A DNA stretch of 64,000 bases from Burkholderiales bacterium (GTDB lineage: Bacteria; Pseudomonadota; Gammaproteobacteria; Burkholderiales; Ga0077523): contig JALHMS010000001.1 of NCBI GenBank assembly GCA_022843925.1, positions 208,294 through 272,293 on the forward strand, read 5' to 3'. Positions 26,163 to 40,670 of the stretch are shown here, one piece after another (position 1 is the stretch's first letter; the number at the start of each line of letters is the position of its first letter). The translations under genes were made by a program, and so were the position numbers. The notes beneath the pieces were generated by a model, which worked only from the letters and a program-made list of their open reading frames with translations, did not search any database and was not told the origin of the DNA.

Positions 26163-27848
26163 ATGGAATCTCTCCGCCTTGTCTCCCTCGTAGTGTTCTG
26201 CGTATCGCTCTTCCTGCTCGGGGAGAAGTGGTACAGCGAGCAGACCGCGAGGGCACCTGCAGCATCGACACAAGCTGGAAGTCCGGCGGATTCCGTCCCG
26301 GGTGAGGTACCTGTCCCGACGACATCGACCGCAGGCATCGAAAAGCCCGCGGTTTCGACACCGGTGGATGGGTCGATCGTGCCGGCGCCAGCCCTCGCCA
26401 CGACGACCGAGATCGTGAAGCTCGAGACGGATCTCATGCAGGTCGAGATCAGCCTTCTGGGTGGGGATGTGCGCAGGACGGTGCTCCTCAAACACGGCGA
26501 CACGCTGGATCCATCGAAGCCGTTCGTGCTTCTGGAGACGGGCGGCGAGCACACCTATGTCGCGCAGACGGGGCTTCTCGGCGCAGGCATGCCGAACCAC
26601 AAGACGCAGTTCGCGGCCACGGTCCGGGAGGCGAAGCTCCAGGAGGGTCAGGACGAAGTGAGCATCGAGCTCTCGTCCGGACCCACGGCGTCGGGGGTGG
26701 TATTGACGAAGCGCTACACCATCCGTCGGGGTGAGTACGTCATTCGCACCACGCAGGTGGTGTCGGGACTGGAGCCCAACGCGCCTGCGCCGTCGGCCTA
26801 CTATCAGCTGGTTCGGGACGAGAAGTCGCCGGCCGGAGGTTCAAGGTGGGTGCCCACTTACACTGGAATTGCCGTGTATACGCACGCTGATAAGTATCAG
26901 AAAGTTGGCTTCAGCGACGTGGCAAAGGGCAAGGCATCCCATTCGAAATCGGCCGAGGACGGCTGGATCGGAGTCGTGCAGCACTACTTCGTCAGCGCAT
27001 GGTTCCCGGCACCCGGCGAGAAACGGGAGTTCTTCACGCGAAGCCTCGACGGTGGTCTGTTTGCCGCCGGCCTGATCACCTCGACCAAGGCTGTCAAGGA
27101 AGGGCAATGGGAGGTGAGCGTTCCCCTCTACGCGGGCCCCCAGGAACAGAAGAACCTCGAGGCTTTGGCGGAAGGACTTCAGCTCACGGTTGATTACGGA
27201 TGGCTGACGGTGATTGCCACGCCGTTGTTCTGGCTGCTCAGCAATATCCACAGTTGGGTCGTCCAGAATTGGGGCGTCACGATCATTCTGCTCACCATTC
27301 TCATCAAGGGTCTCTTCTTCCCCCTGTCGGCGGCGTCTTACAAGTCGATGGCGAAGATGCGGGTCATGGCACCGAAGCTCCAGAAGCTCAAGGAGATTCA
27401 TGGTGACGACCGTCAGAAGCTCCACCAGGCCATGATGGAGCTTTACAAGACGGAGAAGATCAACCCGCTCGGCGGGTGTCTCCCGATCGTCATTCAGATT
27501 CCGGTGTTCATCTCGCTCTACTGGGTCCTTCTGGGTAGCGTGGAGATGCGTCAGGCACCTTTCGCGCTCTGGATCAAGGACCTCTCGAGTCCGGATCCCT
27601 TCTACATTCTTCCGGTCCTGATGGGCATCAGCATGGTCATTCAGAGCCGCCTGAACCCCGAGCCACCCGATCCGATCCAGGCCAAGGTGATGAAGATCAT
27701 GCCAGTGGCCTTCAGCATCTTCTTCTTCTTCTTTCCCGCCGGTCTGGTGCTCTATTGGTTGGTGAACAACATTCTGTCGATCGGACAGCAGTGGTACATC
27801 ACACGCCAGCTGGAGCAGTCGGGTGTCGGAGCCCAGCCGAAGCGCTGA
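26163..27848 (+). CDS. yidC: Membrane protein insertase YidC
   Basis: YidC inserts and folds inner-membrane proteins, with or without SecYEG. The 561-residue protein has an N-terminal membrane anchor (about 4-20), a low-complexity linker, a large periplasmic domain (about 75-340) and the conserved C-terminal insertase domain (about 350-545). Several membrane segments are visible, including WGVTIILLTILIKGLFFPL and FSIFFFFFPAGLVLYWLVNN. ATG at 26163 matches the family start. Its last 26 bases overlap mnmE in another frame. Confidence 0.97.
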   Translation: MESLRLVSLVVFCVSLFLLGEKWYSEQTARAPAASTQAGSPADSVPGEVPVPTTSTAGIEKPAVSTPVDGSIVPAPALATTTEIVKLETDLMQVEISLLGGDVRRTVLLKHGDTLDPSKPFVLLETGGEHTYVAQTGLLGAGMPNHKTQFAATVREAKLQEGQDEVSIELSSGPTASGVVLTKRYTIRRGEYVIRTTQVVSGLEPNAPAPSAYYQLVRDEKSPAGGSRWVPTYTGIAVYTHADKYQKVGFSDVAKGKASHSKSAEDGWIGVVQHYFVSAWFPAPGEKREFFTRSLDGGLFAAGLITSTKAVKEGQWEVSVPLYAGPQEQKNLEALAEGLQLTVDYGWLTVIATPLFWLLSNIHSWVVQNWGVTIILLTILIKGLFFPLSAASYKSMAKMRVMAPKLQKLKEIHGDDRQKLHQAMMELYKTEKINPLGGCLPIVIQIPVFISLYWVLLGSVEMRQAPFALWIKDLSSPDPFYILPVLMGISMVIQSRLNPEPPDPIQAKVMKIMPVAFSIFFFFFPAGLVLYWLVNNILSIGQQWYITRQLEQSGVGAQPKR

Positions 27849-29175
27849 CACCATTGCCGCCATCGCGACGGCTTCGGGCAGAGGTGCCGTCGGTGTCGTC
27901 AGGATGTCCGGACCGAGGAGTCTCGCTATTGCCGAGGAGGTCGCGGGCGTAGCTGCTTCACCGAGACGGGCGATGCTGGCCAGGTTCTCGGATGGTGATG
28001 GCTCACTGATCGATCGAGGTCTGGTGCTCGTATTTCCGGCACCGGGCTCCTACACCGGTGAGGACGTTGTCGAGTTTCAGTGTCACGGGGGTCCTGTGGT
28101 GCTGGCGGCGATGCTGGAACGATGTCTAGCGCTTGGGGCACGGGCGGCGCGAGCAGGGGAGTTCACCGAGCGAGCCTTCCTCCATGGAAAACTCGATCTC
28201 GCGCAAGCGGAAGCGGTCGCCGATCTCATCGATGCCAGCAGCCGTGCCGCAGCGCGAAGCGCATTGCGATCTCTCGAGGGCGACTTCTCGCGACGGGTCG
28301 AGGCGATTCGGGAACGATTGTTGGAATCGCGGGTTCTCGTGGAGGCATCGCTGGACTTCCCGGAAGAGGAGATCGATGTTCTTTCCAGTTACCGCGTGAT
28401 CGAACGGATCGTCAATCTACGTGACAGCGTTGCCGATCTCCTGCGCCAGGCGGGACAAGGACAGCTGCTTCGTGAGGGGGTGAGAGTCGTCCTTCTAGGG
28501 GAGGCGAACGTCGGAAAATCTAGCCTCCTGAACGCGTTGGCCGGTGATGCGATCGCCATAGTGACTGCGATTCCCGGGACGACCCGGGATCTGGTGCGGG
28601 CAACCATCATGATTGGGGACGTGCCGTTCCACTTCACAGACACAGCGGGGTTGCGAGACGCCGGCGATGAGGTCGAACGGATAGGTATCGATCGGGCCAG
28701 GGCGGCTGCTCGGAAGGCGGACCTGGTCGTCCGGGTGTCCGATGGGTTCGATGATGCAGGTGTGGAGGAATGGTTGGCGCACGAGTTGGAAGATGTTCCA
28801 TGGATCCGTGTTCGCAACAAGGCGGACCTTCGCGGTGAAAGTGCAGGCTGGGGTGCGCGCCGGGACGGTGGGCGTGAGATGGTTGTGTCTGCCAGGACAG
28901 GTGCGGGTCTCGAGGACTTGAAGGGGGCTTTGCTCGAGGCGGTCGGCGGGGTGGGCCAAGACGGCGAGGGTGTGTTCATGGCGCGATCCCGTCATCTGGA
29001 AGCACTCTGCCGATGCATGGACCACCTCGATCTTGCTGTCACGCTCGAGAATCGGGTGGAGTTTCTTGCTGAGGAGCTTCGGTACGCGGAGGCCCGATTG
29101 GGCGATATCACGGGGTCGCGCACGGCTGATGATCTGCTCGGGGACATTTTCCGGAGCTTCTGCATCGGGAAGTAG
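27823..29175 (+). CDS. mnmE: tRNA modification GTPase MnmE
   Basis: MnmE works with MnmG to place cmnm5 groups on U34 of certain tRNAs. The 450-residue protein has the N-terminal folate-binding domain (1-120), the helical domain, and an inserted G domain with GEANVGKSS (226-234) and DTAG (near 274). It ends in the essential FCIGK tail with Cys447. GTG at 27823 gives [15 protein letters not shown], the expected N-terminus; an ATG further inside would remove conserved sequence. It overlaps yidC by 26 bases. Confidence 0.96.
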   Translation: MSEPSRSADTIAAIATASGRGAVGVVRMSGPRSLAIAEEVAGVAASPRRAMLARFSDGDGSLIDRGLVLVFPAPGSYTGEDVVEFQCHGGPVVLAAMLERCLALGARAARAGEFTERAFLHGKLDLAQAEAVADLIDASSRAAARSALRSLEGDFSRRVEAIRERLLESRVLVEASLDFPEEEIDVLSSYRVIERIVNLRDSVADLLRQAGQGQLLREGVRVVLLGEANVGKSSLLNALAGDAIAIVTAIPGTTRDLVRATIMIGDVPFHFTDTAGLRDAGDEVERIGIDRARAAARKADLVVRVSDGFDDAGVEEWLAHELEDVPWIRVRNKADLRGESAGWGARRDGGREMVVSARTGAGLEDLKGALLEAVGGVGQDGEGVFMARSRHLEALCRCMDHLDLAVTLENRVEFLAEELRYAEARLGDITGSRTADDLLGDIFRSFCIGK

Positions 29176-29206
29176 TTCGGTCCGGTTGTTCACTCGCTTT
29201 TCGCTA

Positions 29207-29283
29207 GCGTTTGGCTCGCGGTTGGTCCGCAGTTGGCCCGCAGTTGGCCTGCAGTTGGCCTGCAGTTGGCCTGCAGTTGGCCC
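29207..29283 (+). repeat. Tandem array of seven 11-bp units upstream of parS
   Basis: Five near-identical units GCAGTTGGCC(C/T) run from 29229 to 29283. Two diverged copies lie in register before them (29218-29228 and 29207-29217). The unit length is close to one helical turn, so the repeats present the same DNA face. The array ends 3 bases before the parS palindrome. It lies between mnmE and mnmG and is not coding. Confidence 0.85.
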
Positions 29284-29286
29284 ATA

Positions 29287-29302
29287 TGTTTCACGTGAAA
29301 CC
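29287..29302. promoter_or_regulatory. parS centromere site
   Basis: TGTTTCACGTGAAACC matches the chromosomal parS consensus TGTTTCACGTGAAACA in 15 of 16 positions. ParB binds such sites and spreads or clamps from them to build the partition complex near the origin. It lies about 4 kb from dnaA and 2.6 kb upstream of parA. No other copy of the core was noticed in the window. Confidence 0.92.
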
Positions 29303-29362
29303 TTGATCGTCCCCGAAGCCACCTTCGCCTATCATCACCACCCGCCTCGAGGAACAAGAGCC

Positions 29363-31294
29363 ATGTCGTACCAGGAGCGTTTCGACGTCATCATTGTCGG
29401 TGGAGGTCATGCTGGCACCGAAGCGGCGCTTGCTGCTGCTCGGATGGGCCGTCGAACCCTGCTGCTTACGCACAGTATCGAGACCCTCGGGCAGATGTCA
29501 TGCAACCCGTCCATCGGCGGCATCGGAAAAGGGCATCTCGTCCGGGAGATCGATGCGCTTGGCGGCGCCATGGCCATCGCCACGGACGAAGCAGGCATCC
29601 AGTTTCGAATCCTGAACGAAAGCAAGGGACCGGCCGTCCGGGCGACCCGGGCGCAAGCGGACCGCGTTCTCTATCGTGCCGCCATTCGAACCCGTCTCGA
29701 AGCGCAGCCCAATCTCTCGATCTTCCAGCAAGCCGTCGATGATGTACTCCTCGAGGGCGATCGCGTGATGGGCGTCCGAACCCAGCTTGGGATCAACTTC
29801 GAAGCGCCCAGCGTGGTCCTCACCGCCGGCACCTTCCTGGCGGGCATGATCCACGTCGGGCTCGCACACTACGCGGCTGGGCGGGCTGGGGATCCACCCT
29901 CGGTGACGTTGGCCCATCGGTTGAGGGAGCTGAATCTTCCGGTCGGACGCCTCAAAACCGGAACGCCTCCCCGTATCGACGGCCGCTCGATCGACTTTTC
30001 GGTCATGACGGCCCAGCCCGGTGACGATCCTGCCCCCGTCTTCTCCTTCCTCGGGAACCGCGCCATGCACCCGGCGCAACGCCCCTGCTGGATCACGCAC
30101 ACGAATGAACGGACGCACGAGATCATTCGTGGAGGTCTCGATCGCTCGCCGATGTTCACCGGGATCATCGAGGGCGTCGGGCCGCGATACTGTCCGTCGA
30201 TCGAAGACAAGGTCACACGGTTTGCCGACCGACAAGCCCACCAGGTGTTCCTGGAGCCGGAAGGCTTGACCACCCAGGAGTTCTATCCGAACGGTGTCTC
30301 GACAAGCCTGCCGTACGACGTCCAGATCAACCTGATCCACTCGATCCGGGGGTTGGAGCGTGCCCATTTGACCCGACCGGGGTACGCGATCGAGTATGAC
30401 TTCTTCGATCCGCGCGCGCTTCGGGCAAGCTTGGAAAGCAAAGCGATTCAAGGCCTTTTCCTTGCGGGACAGATCAATGGAACGACGGGCTACGAAGAGG
30501 CCGCTGCCCAGGGGCTTCTGGCAGGACTCAACGCTGCGCTGAAGAGTGCGGGAAGCCCCGCCTGGTACCCAACCCGGGCGCAGGCGTACCTTGGTGTGCT
30601 TGTCGACGACCTCGTCACCCGTGGCGTCACCGAGCCCTATCGGATGTTCACCAGCCGGGCCGAGCACCGACTCAGCTTGCGCGAAGACAACGCGGACCTC
30701 CGTCTCACCGAGGAGGGGCGCCGGCTCGGGCTGGTGGATGATGTCCGCTGGCAACGTTTCGAGGAGAAGCAGGAAGCCATCGAGCGTGAACGACAGCGCC
30801 TCCGCCATTTCTGCTGCAATCCCAGGACGCTCGACGCTGTCGCTCTGCAGCAACTTCTGGGTCAGCCGCTCGAACGCGAAGCAACGGCCGAAGAGCTGCT
30901 GCGACGCCCGGGCGTGTCCTATCCCGACTTGCTGGCCGTGGTGGCGCCGGGAACGGCCGTCCACGATCCCGCCGTCGCCGAGCAGGTCGAGATCCAGATC
31001 AAGTACCAGGGCTATATCGACCGGCAGCACGAGGAGGTCGCCCGGCGGGAAACGGATGTCGACATGCCATTGCCGGCGACGGTGGACTACCGCGACGTCC
31101 GCGGTCTCTCCAACGAGGTTCAGCAGAAGCTGAACAAGCACCGACCCGAGACCCTCGGGCAGGCGAGCCGCATATCAGGCATCACGCCAGCTGCCCTCTC
31201 GCTCCTGCGCGTGCATCTCCGGCGGGCCAAAAAGGCAGATTCGTCCGACCCGAGGTCAGTGCCGTCCGACGCACCCTCTGCGCTTTCCCAGTGA
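29363..31294 (+). CDS. mnmG: tRNA uridine-5-carboxymethylaminomethyl modification enzyme MnmG (GidA)
   Basis: This FAD enzyme partners MnmE in modifying U34 of tRNA. The 643-residue protein opens with the FAD-binding [20 protein letters not shown] (about 9-28), then [24 protein letters not shown], the [13 protein letters not shown] segment, and the C-terminal MnmE-interaction domain with [12 protein letters not shown] at 29363 begins [15 protein letters not shown]. The open frame continues upstream through the repeat array, but that part is not conserved sequence. The product is normal in length. Confidence 0.97.
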   Translation: MSYQERFDVIIVGGGHAGTEAALAAARMGRRTLLLTHSIETLGQMSCNPSIGGIGKGHLVREIDALGGAMAIATDEAGIQFRILNESKGPAVRATRAQADRVLYRAAIRTRLEAQPNLSIFQQAVDDVLLEGDRVMGVRTQLGINFEAPSVVLTAGTFLAGMIHVGLAHYAAGRAGDPPSVTLAHRLRELNLPVGRLKTGTPPRIDGRSIDFSVMTAQPGDDPAPVFSFLGNRAMHPAQRPCWITHTNERTHEIIRGGLDRSPMFTGIIEGVGPRYCPSIEDKVTRFADRQAHQVFLEPEGLTTQEFYPNGVSTSLPYDVQINLIHSIRGLERAHLTRPGYAIEYDFFDPRALRASLESKAIQGLFLAGQINGTTGYEEAAAQGLLAGLNAALKSAGSPAWYPTRAQAYLGVLVDDLVTRGVTEPYRMFTSRAEHRLSLREDNADLRLTEEGRRLGLVDDVRWQRFEEKQEAIERERQRLRHFCCNPRTLDAVALQQLLGQPLEREATAEELLRRPGVSYPDLLAVVAPGTAVHDPAVAEQVEIQIKYQGYIDRQHEEVARRETDVDMPLPATVDYRDVRGLSNEVQQKLNKHRPETLGQASRISGITPAALSLLRVHLRRAKKADSSDPRSVPSDAPSALSQ

Positions 31295-31932
31295 AGCCCA
31301 CCGAGCACGATCGGCTTCTGCTCGGCGCACGTGCCCTTGGCGTGCCGCTGACGGAGGAAGCCAACCTCAAACTCGTCGCCCTGCTGGATCTGCTTGCAAA
31401 GTGGAATTCCGTGTACAACCTCACGGCGCTCCAGACGCGGGATGAATGGATTGCCCTGCACTTGCTCGACTCACTGTCACTGGCACCACATGTCCAGGGC
31501 AGGCGATGGCTCGATGTGGGATGTGGACCCGGCTTTCCAGGTCTCCCCATGGCTATCGCCATCCCACAGCAACACTGGACGCTCGTAGATAGCAATCAGA
31601 AGAAGACTGCGTTCGCCGCGCAGGCCGCAGCAGAGTTGGGCCTCCGCAACGTCGATGTCCGTCAATCGCGCATCGAAGCGTTTCGCCCTTCGGAAAACTT
31701 CGATGGCGCGGTCTCGCGGGCATTCTCGAGCCTCGCCGACTTCGTCCGGCTTGCGGGTCACTTGGTGAAGACCGATGGCAACCTGATCGCCATGAAGGGC
31801 CGGCTACCGCAGGACGAGTTGGACACCCTGCCCAACGATTTTCGATGCAGCGGCGTCGTCCCGTTGCGCGTGCCCGATGTCGACGCCGAGCGACACCTCA
31901 TTTTCGTGCAACACGTTTCCAACCAGGGGTAG
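31291..31932 (+). CDS. rsmG: 16S rRNA (guanine-527-N7)-methyltransferase
   Basis: RsmG (GidB) methylates G527 of 16S rRNA with S-adenosylmethionine. The 213-residue protein carries [11 protein letters not shown], then the SAM-binding [17 protein letters not shown] and VDSNQKK. The GTG start at 31291 overlaps the mnmG stop by 4 bases (GTGA), so translation is probably coupled. parA starts 7 bases after its stop. Confidence 0.95.
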   Translation: MKPTEHDRLLLGARALGVPLTEEANLKLVALLDLLAKWNSVYNLTALQTRDEWIALHLLDSLSLAPHVQGRRWLDVGCGPGFPGLPMAIAIPQQHWTLVDSNQKKTAFAAQAAAELGLRNVDVRQSRIEAFRPSENFDGAVSRAFSSLADFVRLAGHLVKTDGNLIAMKGRLPQDELDTLPNDFRCSGVVPLRVPDVDAERHLIFVQHVSNQG

Positions 31933-31939
31933 AACCAAG

Positions 31940-32713
31940 ATGGCTCGCGTGCTGGCGATCACCAATCAGAAAGGTGGAGTGGGCAAGACGACCACCAGCG
32001 TCAACCTTGGTGCAAGTCTCGCCACGGCCGGGAAGCGTGTTCTGCTCCTGGATCTCGATCCGCAGGGCAATGCCACGATGGGTAGCGGCATCGACAAGCG
32101 ATCGCTGCCCGCCACCGTCTATCAGGTTCTGCTGGGGACGAAATCTGCCGGCGCCGTCCGAGTGAAATCACCGAAAGGCGCTTACGATGTCCTGCCTGCA
32201 AATAGGGAATTGGCGGGAGCGGAGATCGAAATGGTCGACCTTTCGCATCGCGAGATGCGATTGAAGACAGCCCTTGCAGAGATTCGCGACGAGTACGACT
32301 TCATCCTCATCGATTGCCCACCAGCGCTTAACCTGTTGACTGTCAACGCACTTTGCGCATCCGACGCCGTGATGATCCCGATGCAGTGCGAGTACTACGC
32401 CCTCGAAGGTCTGTCCGACCTTGTCAACACGATCAAGAAAGTCCGCTCCAAACTCAATCCCCATCTCGAGATCGACGGTCTCCTCCGGACGATGTTCGAC
32501 CCCAGGAACACGCTCGGACAGCAGGTCTCGGATCAGTTGCAGCAGCATTTCGGGGACAAGGTCTACCGCACGGTCATTCCTCGAAACATCCGCCTTGCTG
32601 AAGCGCCCAGTCATGGGACACCCGTGCTGGCATACGACCGGCAATCCAAGGGCGCCCTTGCGTACCTGGCCCTCGCGGGCGAAGTCGTGTCCCGTCAATC
32701 GAAAGTGGAGTGA
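31940..32713 (+). CDS. parA: Chromosome partitioning ATPase ParA
   Basis: ParA is a Walker-type ATPase that moves ParB-parS complexes apart. The 257-residue protein has the deviant Walker A KGGVGKTT (11-18), a DLDPQGNAT motif and FILIDCPPALNLLT (Walker B-like). It lacks an N-terminal DNA-binding extension, as expected for chromosomal (Soj-type) ParA. ATG at 31940 is chosen because MARVLAITNQKGGVGKT is the standard start. It forms a unit with parB; the parS site is 2.6 kb upstream. Confidence 0.96.
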   Translation: MARVLAITNQKGGVGKTTTSVNLGASLATAGKRVLLLDLDPQGNATMGSGIDKRSLPATVYQVLLGTKSAGAVRVKSPKGAYDVLPANRELAGAEIEMVDLSHREMRLKTALAEIRDEYDFILIDCPPALNLLTVNALCASDAVMIPMQCEYYALEGLSDLVNTIKKVRSKLNPHLEIDGLLRTMFDPRNTLGQQVSDQLQQHFGDKVYRTVIPRNIRLAEAPSHGTPVLAYDRQSKGALAYLALAGEVVSRQSKVE

Positions 32714-32718
32714 GTCCC

Positions 32719-33573
32719 ATGGCAAAACCACGTGGTCTTGGTCGCGGTCTCGATGCGCTCCTGGGAGGGGACCACGCTCCAGGCGCTCAGGAGCGGTTGG
32801 CGGATCTGCCGGTCTCGGCGCTGCAACCCGGCAAGTATCAGCCCCGAAGCCAGATCGATGCTGCGGCCATCGAGGAGCTGGCCGACTCGATCCGCTCCCA
32901 GGGCCTCATTCAACCGATCATTGCCCGACCTGTGGGTGAAGACCGGTACGAAATCATCGCCGGAGAGCGACGCTGGCGAGCTGCCGCCCTGGCTGGGCTC
33001 CGAGAGGTGCCCGTGCTGATCCGGCACGTCCGTGACGACGCCGCACTGGCCATGGCTCTCATCGAGAACATCCAGCGCGAGGATCTCAACGCGATCGAAG
33101 AGGCGGGTGGCATCCAGAGACTTATCGACGAATTCGGCATGACGCACCAGTCCGCCGCCGAAGCGGTCGGGCGGTCGCGGAGCGCGGTCACCAATCTGCT
33201 GCGCCTGCTGCAGCTTCCCGCAGCGCTTCGCCAGATGTTGACGGACAGCCGCCTGGAAATGGGGCACGCCCGTGCCCTGCTCGGCTTGCCTACCCATCAG
33301 CAGCTCGAGCTGGCCGAGCAGATCGCCGCCAAGGGGATGTCGGTTCGGGAGGCTGAGACTCTGGCCGCGCGGGCAGCAGCAGGGCAGTCCAAGGGCGCGA
33401 AGCATTCGAAGTCGTCGCCGGACCGCGACATCGCCGGTCTCGAAGAGGAACTGTCCGACCTGTTGGGCACCGGTGTGAAGATCAGTTCAAAGCGAAACGG
33501 GCGGGGCAAGCTGATGATCGAGTACGGTTCCCTGGATCAGCTCGATGGACTCCTGGAGAGGCTCCGGCGATGA
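32719..33573 (+). CDS. parB: Chromosome partitioning protein ParB (CTPase)
   Basis: ParB binds parS, forms a CTP-dependent clamp and spreads on DNA. The 284-residue protein starts MAKPRGLGRGLDALLGG. It has the CTP-binding patch GERRWR (82-87), a helix-turn-helix region (SAAEAVGRSRSAVTNLLRLL) that reads parS, and a C-terminal dimerisation domain. ATG at 32719 is preferred over GTG at 32710, which overlaps the parA stop. It probably acts on the site at 29287-29302. Confidence 0.96.
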   Translation: MAKPRGLGRGLDALLGGDHAPGAQERLADLPVSALQPGKYQPRSQIDAAAIEELADSIRSQGLIQPIIARPVGEDRYEIIAGERRWRAAALAGLREVPVLIRHVRDDAALAMALIENIQREDLNAIEEAGGIQRLIDEFGMTHQSAAEAVGRSRSAVTNLLRLLQLPAALRQMLTDSRLEMGHARALLGLPTHQQLELAEQIAAKGMSVREAETLAARAAAGQSKGAKHSKSSPDRDIAGLEEELSDLLGTGVKISSKRNGRGKLMIEYGSLDQLDGLLERLRR

Positions 33574-33601
33574 CCTTCCTTTTGTGCGTCGCGTCAAAGC
33601 T

Positions 33602-33631
33602 TTGACAGCCCGGAGAAAACTCCACTAAACT
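33602..33631 (+). promoter_or_regulatory. ATP synthase operon promoter
   Basis: A perfect -35 TTGACA (33602-33607) is followed after 18 bases by TAAACT (33626-33631), 29 bases upstream of atpI. It lies in the 86-base gap after parB, the only sizeable gap before the atp genes. Confidence 0.65.
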
Positions 33632-33659
33632 CTCGGCCTTTCGTGCGGCTGCAACCGCT

Positions 33660-34016
33660 GTGAGCCAAACAATCCTCCGGGTTTTGTTAATGCAACTCGG
33701 GATTGCCGCAGTGGGCTTCCTCGGGTTTTACGCGTTCTCCGACACGAAAGCGGCCGTCTCGGCGCTGACTGGTGGGTTGCTCTGCTTGATCGCGGGGCTT
33801 CCTTATTCGTTGAGGGTCGCTTCCGCACGCACTGCGTCTCCGATGCAGGTCTTGTGGATTCACGGGCTGGGCGAGCTTTCGAGGGTCGGCATTACCATCG
33901 GCGTCATGGTGGTGGTTTTCAACCGGTTCCAGAATGAGATCGCCGCCTTGCCCATGTTGAGTACTTACATCGCGGCGACTCTGTCGTACTGGGTCGCCCT
34001 TATATTGTCCGACTGA
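33660..34016 (+). CDS. atpI: ATP synthase subunit I
   Basis: This 118-residue inner-membrane protein has about four hydrophobic segments (for example VLLMQLGIAAVGFLGFYAF and ITIGVMVVVFN). It occupies the usual atpI position at the head of the atp operon. AtpI is thought to help assemble the c-ring and is not essential for activity. GTG at 33660 is the likely start. It precedes atpB by 6 bases. Confidence 0.88.
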   Translation: MSQTILRVLLMQLGIAAVGFLGFYAFSDTKAAVSALTGGLLCLIAGLPYSLRVASARTASPMQVLWIHGLGELSRVGITIGVMVVVFNRFQNEIAALPMLSTYIAATLSYWVALILSD

Positions 34017-35118
<1,102 letters not shown>

Positions 35119-35190
35119 TCCAGACCTCCCCGAAACGCGGCTCGGGCGCTCCAGCCCAATGCCGCCGGTGTGTCTCGAGAGGAACAAGCC

Positions 35191-35661
35191 GTGAATCTGA
35201 ACGCAACGCTGATCGCCCAGACCATCGTCTTCTTCGTGCTGGCGTGGTTCACGATGAAGCTCGTATGGCCGCCCATCATGAAGGCGCTCGATGAGCGCGC
35301 CAGCAAGATCGCAGACGGTCTTGCTGCCGCTGAAAAGGGCAAGCAGAACCTTGCCTCCGCCGAATCCCGCGCGGGAGACATCGACCGCGAGGCCAGGGCC
35401 CGTGCACAGGAAGTGATCGCCGCCGCGGAGAAGCGCGCCGCTGCCATCATCGAGGAGGCCAAGTTGGCCGCCAAGACCGAAGGCGATCGCATCATTGCCG
35501 GTGCCCGCTCCGAAGTGCAGCAGGAAGCAACGCAACTCCGCGACGCACTTCGCCATCAAGTCGCCGCCCTCGCGGTGGCAGGCGCAGAGAAGATCCTGCG
35601 CCGCGAAGTCGACACCAAGGTGCACGAGTCGATGCTGTCCGAACTCGCGCGGGAACTCTGA
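35191..35661 (+). CDS. atpF: ATP synthase F0 subunit b
   Basis: Subunit b forms the peripheral stalk. The 156-residue product has one N-terminal membrane helix (about 5-25, LIAQTIVFFVLAWFTMKLVW) and a long charged coiled coil rich in Ala, Glu, Lys and Arg. GTG at 35191 is used because it gives the usual start NLNATLIAQ and has GAGAGGAA upstream. An earlier in-frame start would add seven unconserved residues. Confidence 0.96.
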   Translation: MNLNATLIAQTIVFFVLAWFTMKLVWPPIMKALDERASKIADGLAAAEKGKQNLASAESRAGDIDREARARAQEVIAAAEKRAAAIIEEAKLAAKTEGDRIIAGARSEVQQEATQLRDALRHQVAALAVAGAEKILRREVDTKVHESMLSELAREL

Positions 35662-35668
35662 GACTTCC

Positions 35669-36202
35669 ATGGCCGAGCTTTCCACCATCGCACGTCCGTA
35701 TGCGGAAGCCGCGTTCTCCGCGGCCGCAGACGCCGGAACGCTCAACGCGTGGGCCGACACGCTCGACTCGCTCGCCATGTTCGCCGGTTCGGACGACATG
35801 AACGATGTCGTGTCCGATCCTCGCGTCTCCTCCGGTCAGCAGGTCGAGTTGTTTGCCTCGCTCGTTCCGGGTCTCGACCCGGCCATGCGCAACTTCCTCG
35901 TCGCACTCGCGGAGCACAACCGGTTTCCGGCGCTTCCCGAGATCGCCAGGCAGTTCCATGATCTCAAGGCTGCACGAGAAGGTTCTGCGGAAGCGCACGT
36001 CACCGCCGCGTTTCCGATGGACGACGCCGCACTTGCACGCCTCGTGGCCTCGCTCGAAAAACGCTTCGGCAAGAAAATCCTGCCGCAGGTCTCCGTGGAC
36101 AACGCGCTCATCGGCGGCGTGACCGTCCGGGTCGGCGACGAGGTGATCGACGCGTCCGTCAAGGGACGTCTCGCCGCCATGGATGCCGCACTACGCAATT
36201 GA
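35669..36202 (+). CDS. atpH: ATP synthase F1 subunit delta
   Basis: Delta links the b stalk to the top of F1. The 177-residue protein has the start [17 protein letters not shown], a helical N-terminal domain and the C-terminal motif [24 protein letters not shown] at 35669 is 7 bases after atpF. The frame is open further upstream only as an overlap inside atpF. Confidence 0.96.
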   Translation: MAELSTIARPYAEAAFSAAADAGTLNAWADTLDSLAMFAGSDDMNDVVSDPRVSSGQQVELFASLVPGLDPAMRNFLVALAEHNRFPALPEIARQFHDLKAAREGSAEAHVTAAFPMDDAALARLVASLEKRFGKKILPQVSVDNALIGGVTVRVGDEVIDASVKGRLAAMDAALRN

Positions 36203-36218
36203 ACATTCGAGGACAGTC

Positions 36219-37760
<1,542 letters not shown>

Positions 37761-37795
37761 GCCCCGCCACGACCTACGTTTGAAGGAGCACAGTC

Positions 37796-38680
37796 ATGGC
37801 GGTCGGCAAGGAAATTCGGGGCAAGATCAAGAGCTTCGAAAACACGAAGAAGATCACCAAGGCCATGGAAATGGTCTCGGCGTCCAAGATGCGGAAGGCG
37901 CAGGAACGCATGCGTGCCGCGCGGCCGTACGCGGACAAGATCCGGAACATCACGGCCAACCTGTCCCAGGCGAACCCGGAGTACCACAGCCCGTACATGC
38001 GGAAGGACGGTACTTCCAAGGTGACCGGCTTCATCGTCGTGACCACCGACAAGGGTCTGTGCGGCGGCCTGAACACGAACATGCTGCGGTCCGTCTCGAA
38101 CAAGATGAAGGACATGCAGTCCGCCGGACAGACAGCACAAGCCGTCGCCATCGGCAACAAGGGCTTCGGCTTCCTCAACCGCCTGGGCGCCAAGGTGATC
38201 AGTCACGCCGTGCAACTGGGTGACGCACCGCAGCTCGACAAGCTGATCGGTCCGGTGAAGGTGATGCTCGACGCCTTCGTGGAAGGGAAGGTGGACTCGG
38301 TCTATCTCTGCTACACGCGGTTCATCAACACGATGCGCCAGGAGCCGGTCATGGAGCAGCTGCTGCCGCTGTCGGCGGACCGGCTGCAGCAGACCGCTGC
38401 AGAGAAGGCGCAGTACGGTTGGGACTACATCTACGAACCCGATGCCGCCATCGTCATCGACGAACTGCTTCGCCGGTACATCGAGGCGCTGGTGTACCAG
38501 GCCGTCGCCGAGAACATGGCCTCGGAGCAGTCTGCCCGCATGGTGGCGATGAAAGCGGCCACCGACAACGCCGGCACCCTGATCGCCGATCTCAAGCTGG
38601 TCTACAACAAGACCCGCCAGGCAGCGATCACCAAGGAACTGTCCGAGATCGTGGGCGGAGCGGCCGCCATCGGCGGCTGA
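37796..38680 (+). CDS. atpG: ATP synthase F1 subunit gamma
   Basis: Gamma is the rotating central shaft. The 294-residue protein has the N-terminal coiled-coil pattern [20 protein letters not shown], the DKGLCGGLN motif, and the C-terminal helix ending [23 protein letters not shown] ribosome site precedes the ATG. It lies between atpA and atpD as usual. Confidence 0.97.
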   Translation: MAVGKEIRGKIKSFENTKKITKAMEMVSASKMRKAQERMRAARPYADKIRNITANLSQANPEYHSPYMRKDGTSKVTGFIVVTTDKGLCGGLNTNMLRSVSNKMKDMQSAGQTAQAVAIGNKGFGFLNRLGAKVISHAVQLGDAPQLDKLIGPVKVMLDAFVEGKVDSVYLCYTRFINTMRQEPVMEQLLPLSADRLQQTAAEKAQYGWDYIYEPDAAIVIDELLRRYIEALVYQAVAENMASEQSARMVAMKAATDNAGTLIADLKLVYNKTRQAAITKELSEIVGGAAAIGG

Positions 38681-38705
38681 CGCAGCCGCACGCAACGAAT
38701 TCTGA

Positions 38706-40121
<1,416 letters not shown>

Positions 40122-40161
40122 GGCGCCGCATCCACCTTCACGATCTCGAGGACACCTTCCC

Positions 40162-40578
40162 ATGGCAACCATCCAAGTCGACGTCGTCAGCGCCGAGGAG
40201 AGCATCTTCTCCGGCCAGGCCACGTTCGTTGCGCTGCCGGGTGAGAACGGCGAGCTGGGCATCATGCCCCGCCATACGCCGCTGATCACCCGCATCAAGC
40301 CCGGTGCGGTCCGAATCCAGCGCGCCGACAACGGCGAAGAGGAGTTCGTGTTCGTGGCCGGTGGCCTGCTCGAGGTGCAGCCGAACAGCGTCACGGTCCT
40401 GGCCGACACCGCCATCCGTGGTCGTGACCTCGACGAAGCGAAGGCGCTCGAAGCGAAGAAGCTCGCCGAGGAAGCGTTGCGCAACGCCAAGGACAAGGTC
40501 GAAGTCGCGACTGTCGAGGCCGAGCTCGCGGTGCTCGCCGCGGAACTGGCCGCCGTCCGCAAGCTGCGTCGCCGCTGA
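40162..40578 (+). CDS. atpC: ATP synthase F1 subunit epsilon
   Basis: Epsilon turns with gamma and restrains ATP hydrolysis. The 138-residue protein has the N-terminal beta-sandwich ([29 protein letters not shown], read in part; MPRHTPLIT) and two C-terminal helices rich in Ala and Glu. It is the last gene of the operon, followed within about 25 bases by a strong terminator. Confidence 0.96.
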   Translation: MATIQVDVVSAEESIFSGQATFVALPGENGELGIMPRHTPLITRIKPGAVRIQRADNGEEEFVFVAGGLLEVQPNSVTVLADTAIRGRDLDEAKALEAKKLAEEALRNAKDKVEVATVEAELAVLAAELAAVRKLRRR

Positions 40579-40601
40579 TCCGACGTACCAGCGCGCCCCT
40601 G

Positions 40602-40631
40602 AAACGGCCTCTTCGGAGGCCGTTTACTTTT
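40602..40631 (+). terminator. Rho-independent terminator of the atp operon
   Basis: AAACGGCCTC (40602-40611) and GAGGCCGTTT (40616-40625) form a perfect 10-bp stem closed by a TTCG loop, followed by ACTTTT. It lies 23 bases after the atpC stop. Confidence 0.92.
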
Positions 40632-40670
40632 CGGATTGCCGATCCCGATCCCCGTAGATCGATACGGGGT

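Noticed and set aside
29207-29283. Tandem repeats as a CRISPR array
   Set aside because: Units are 11 bp with no spacers and no cas genes nearby.
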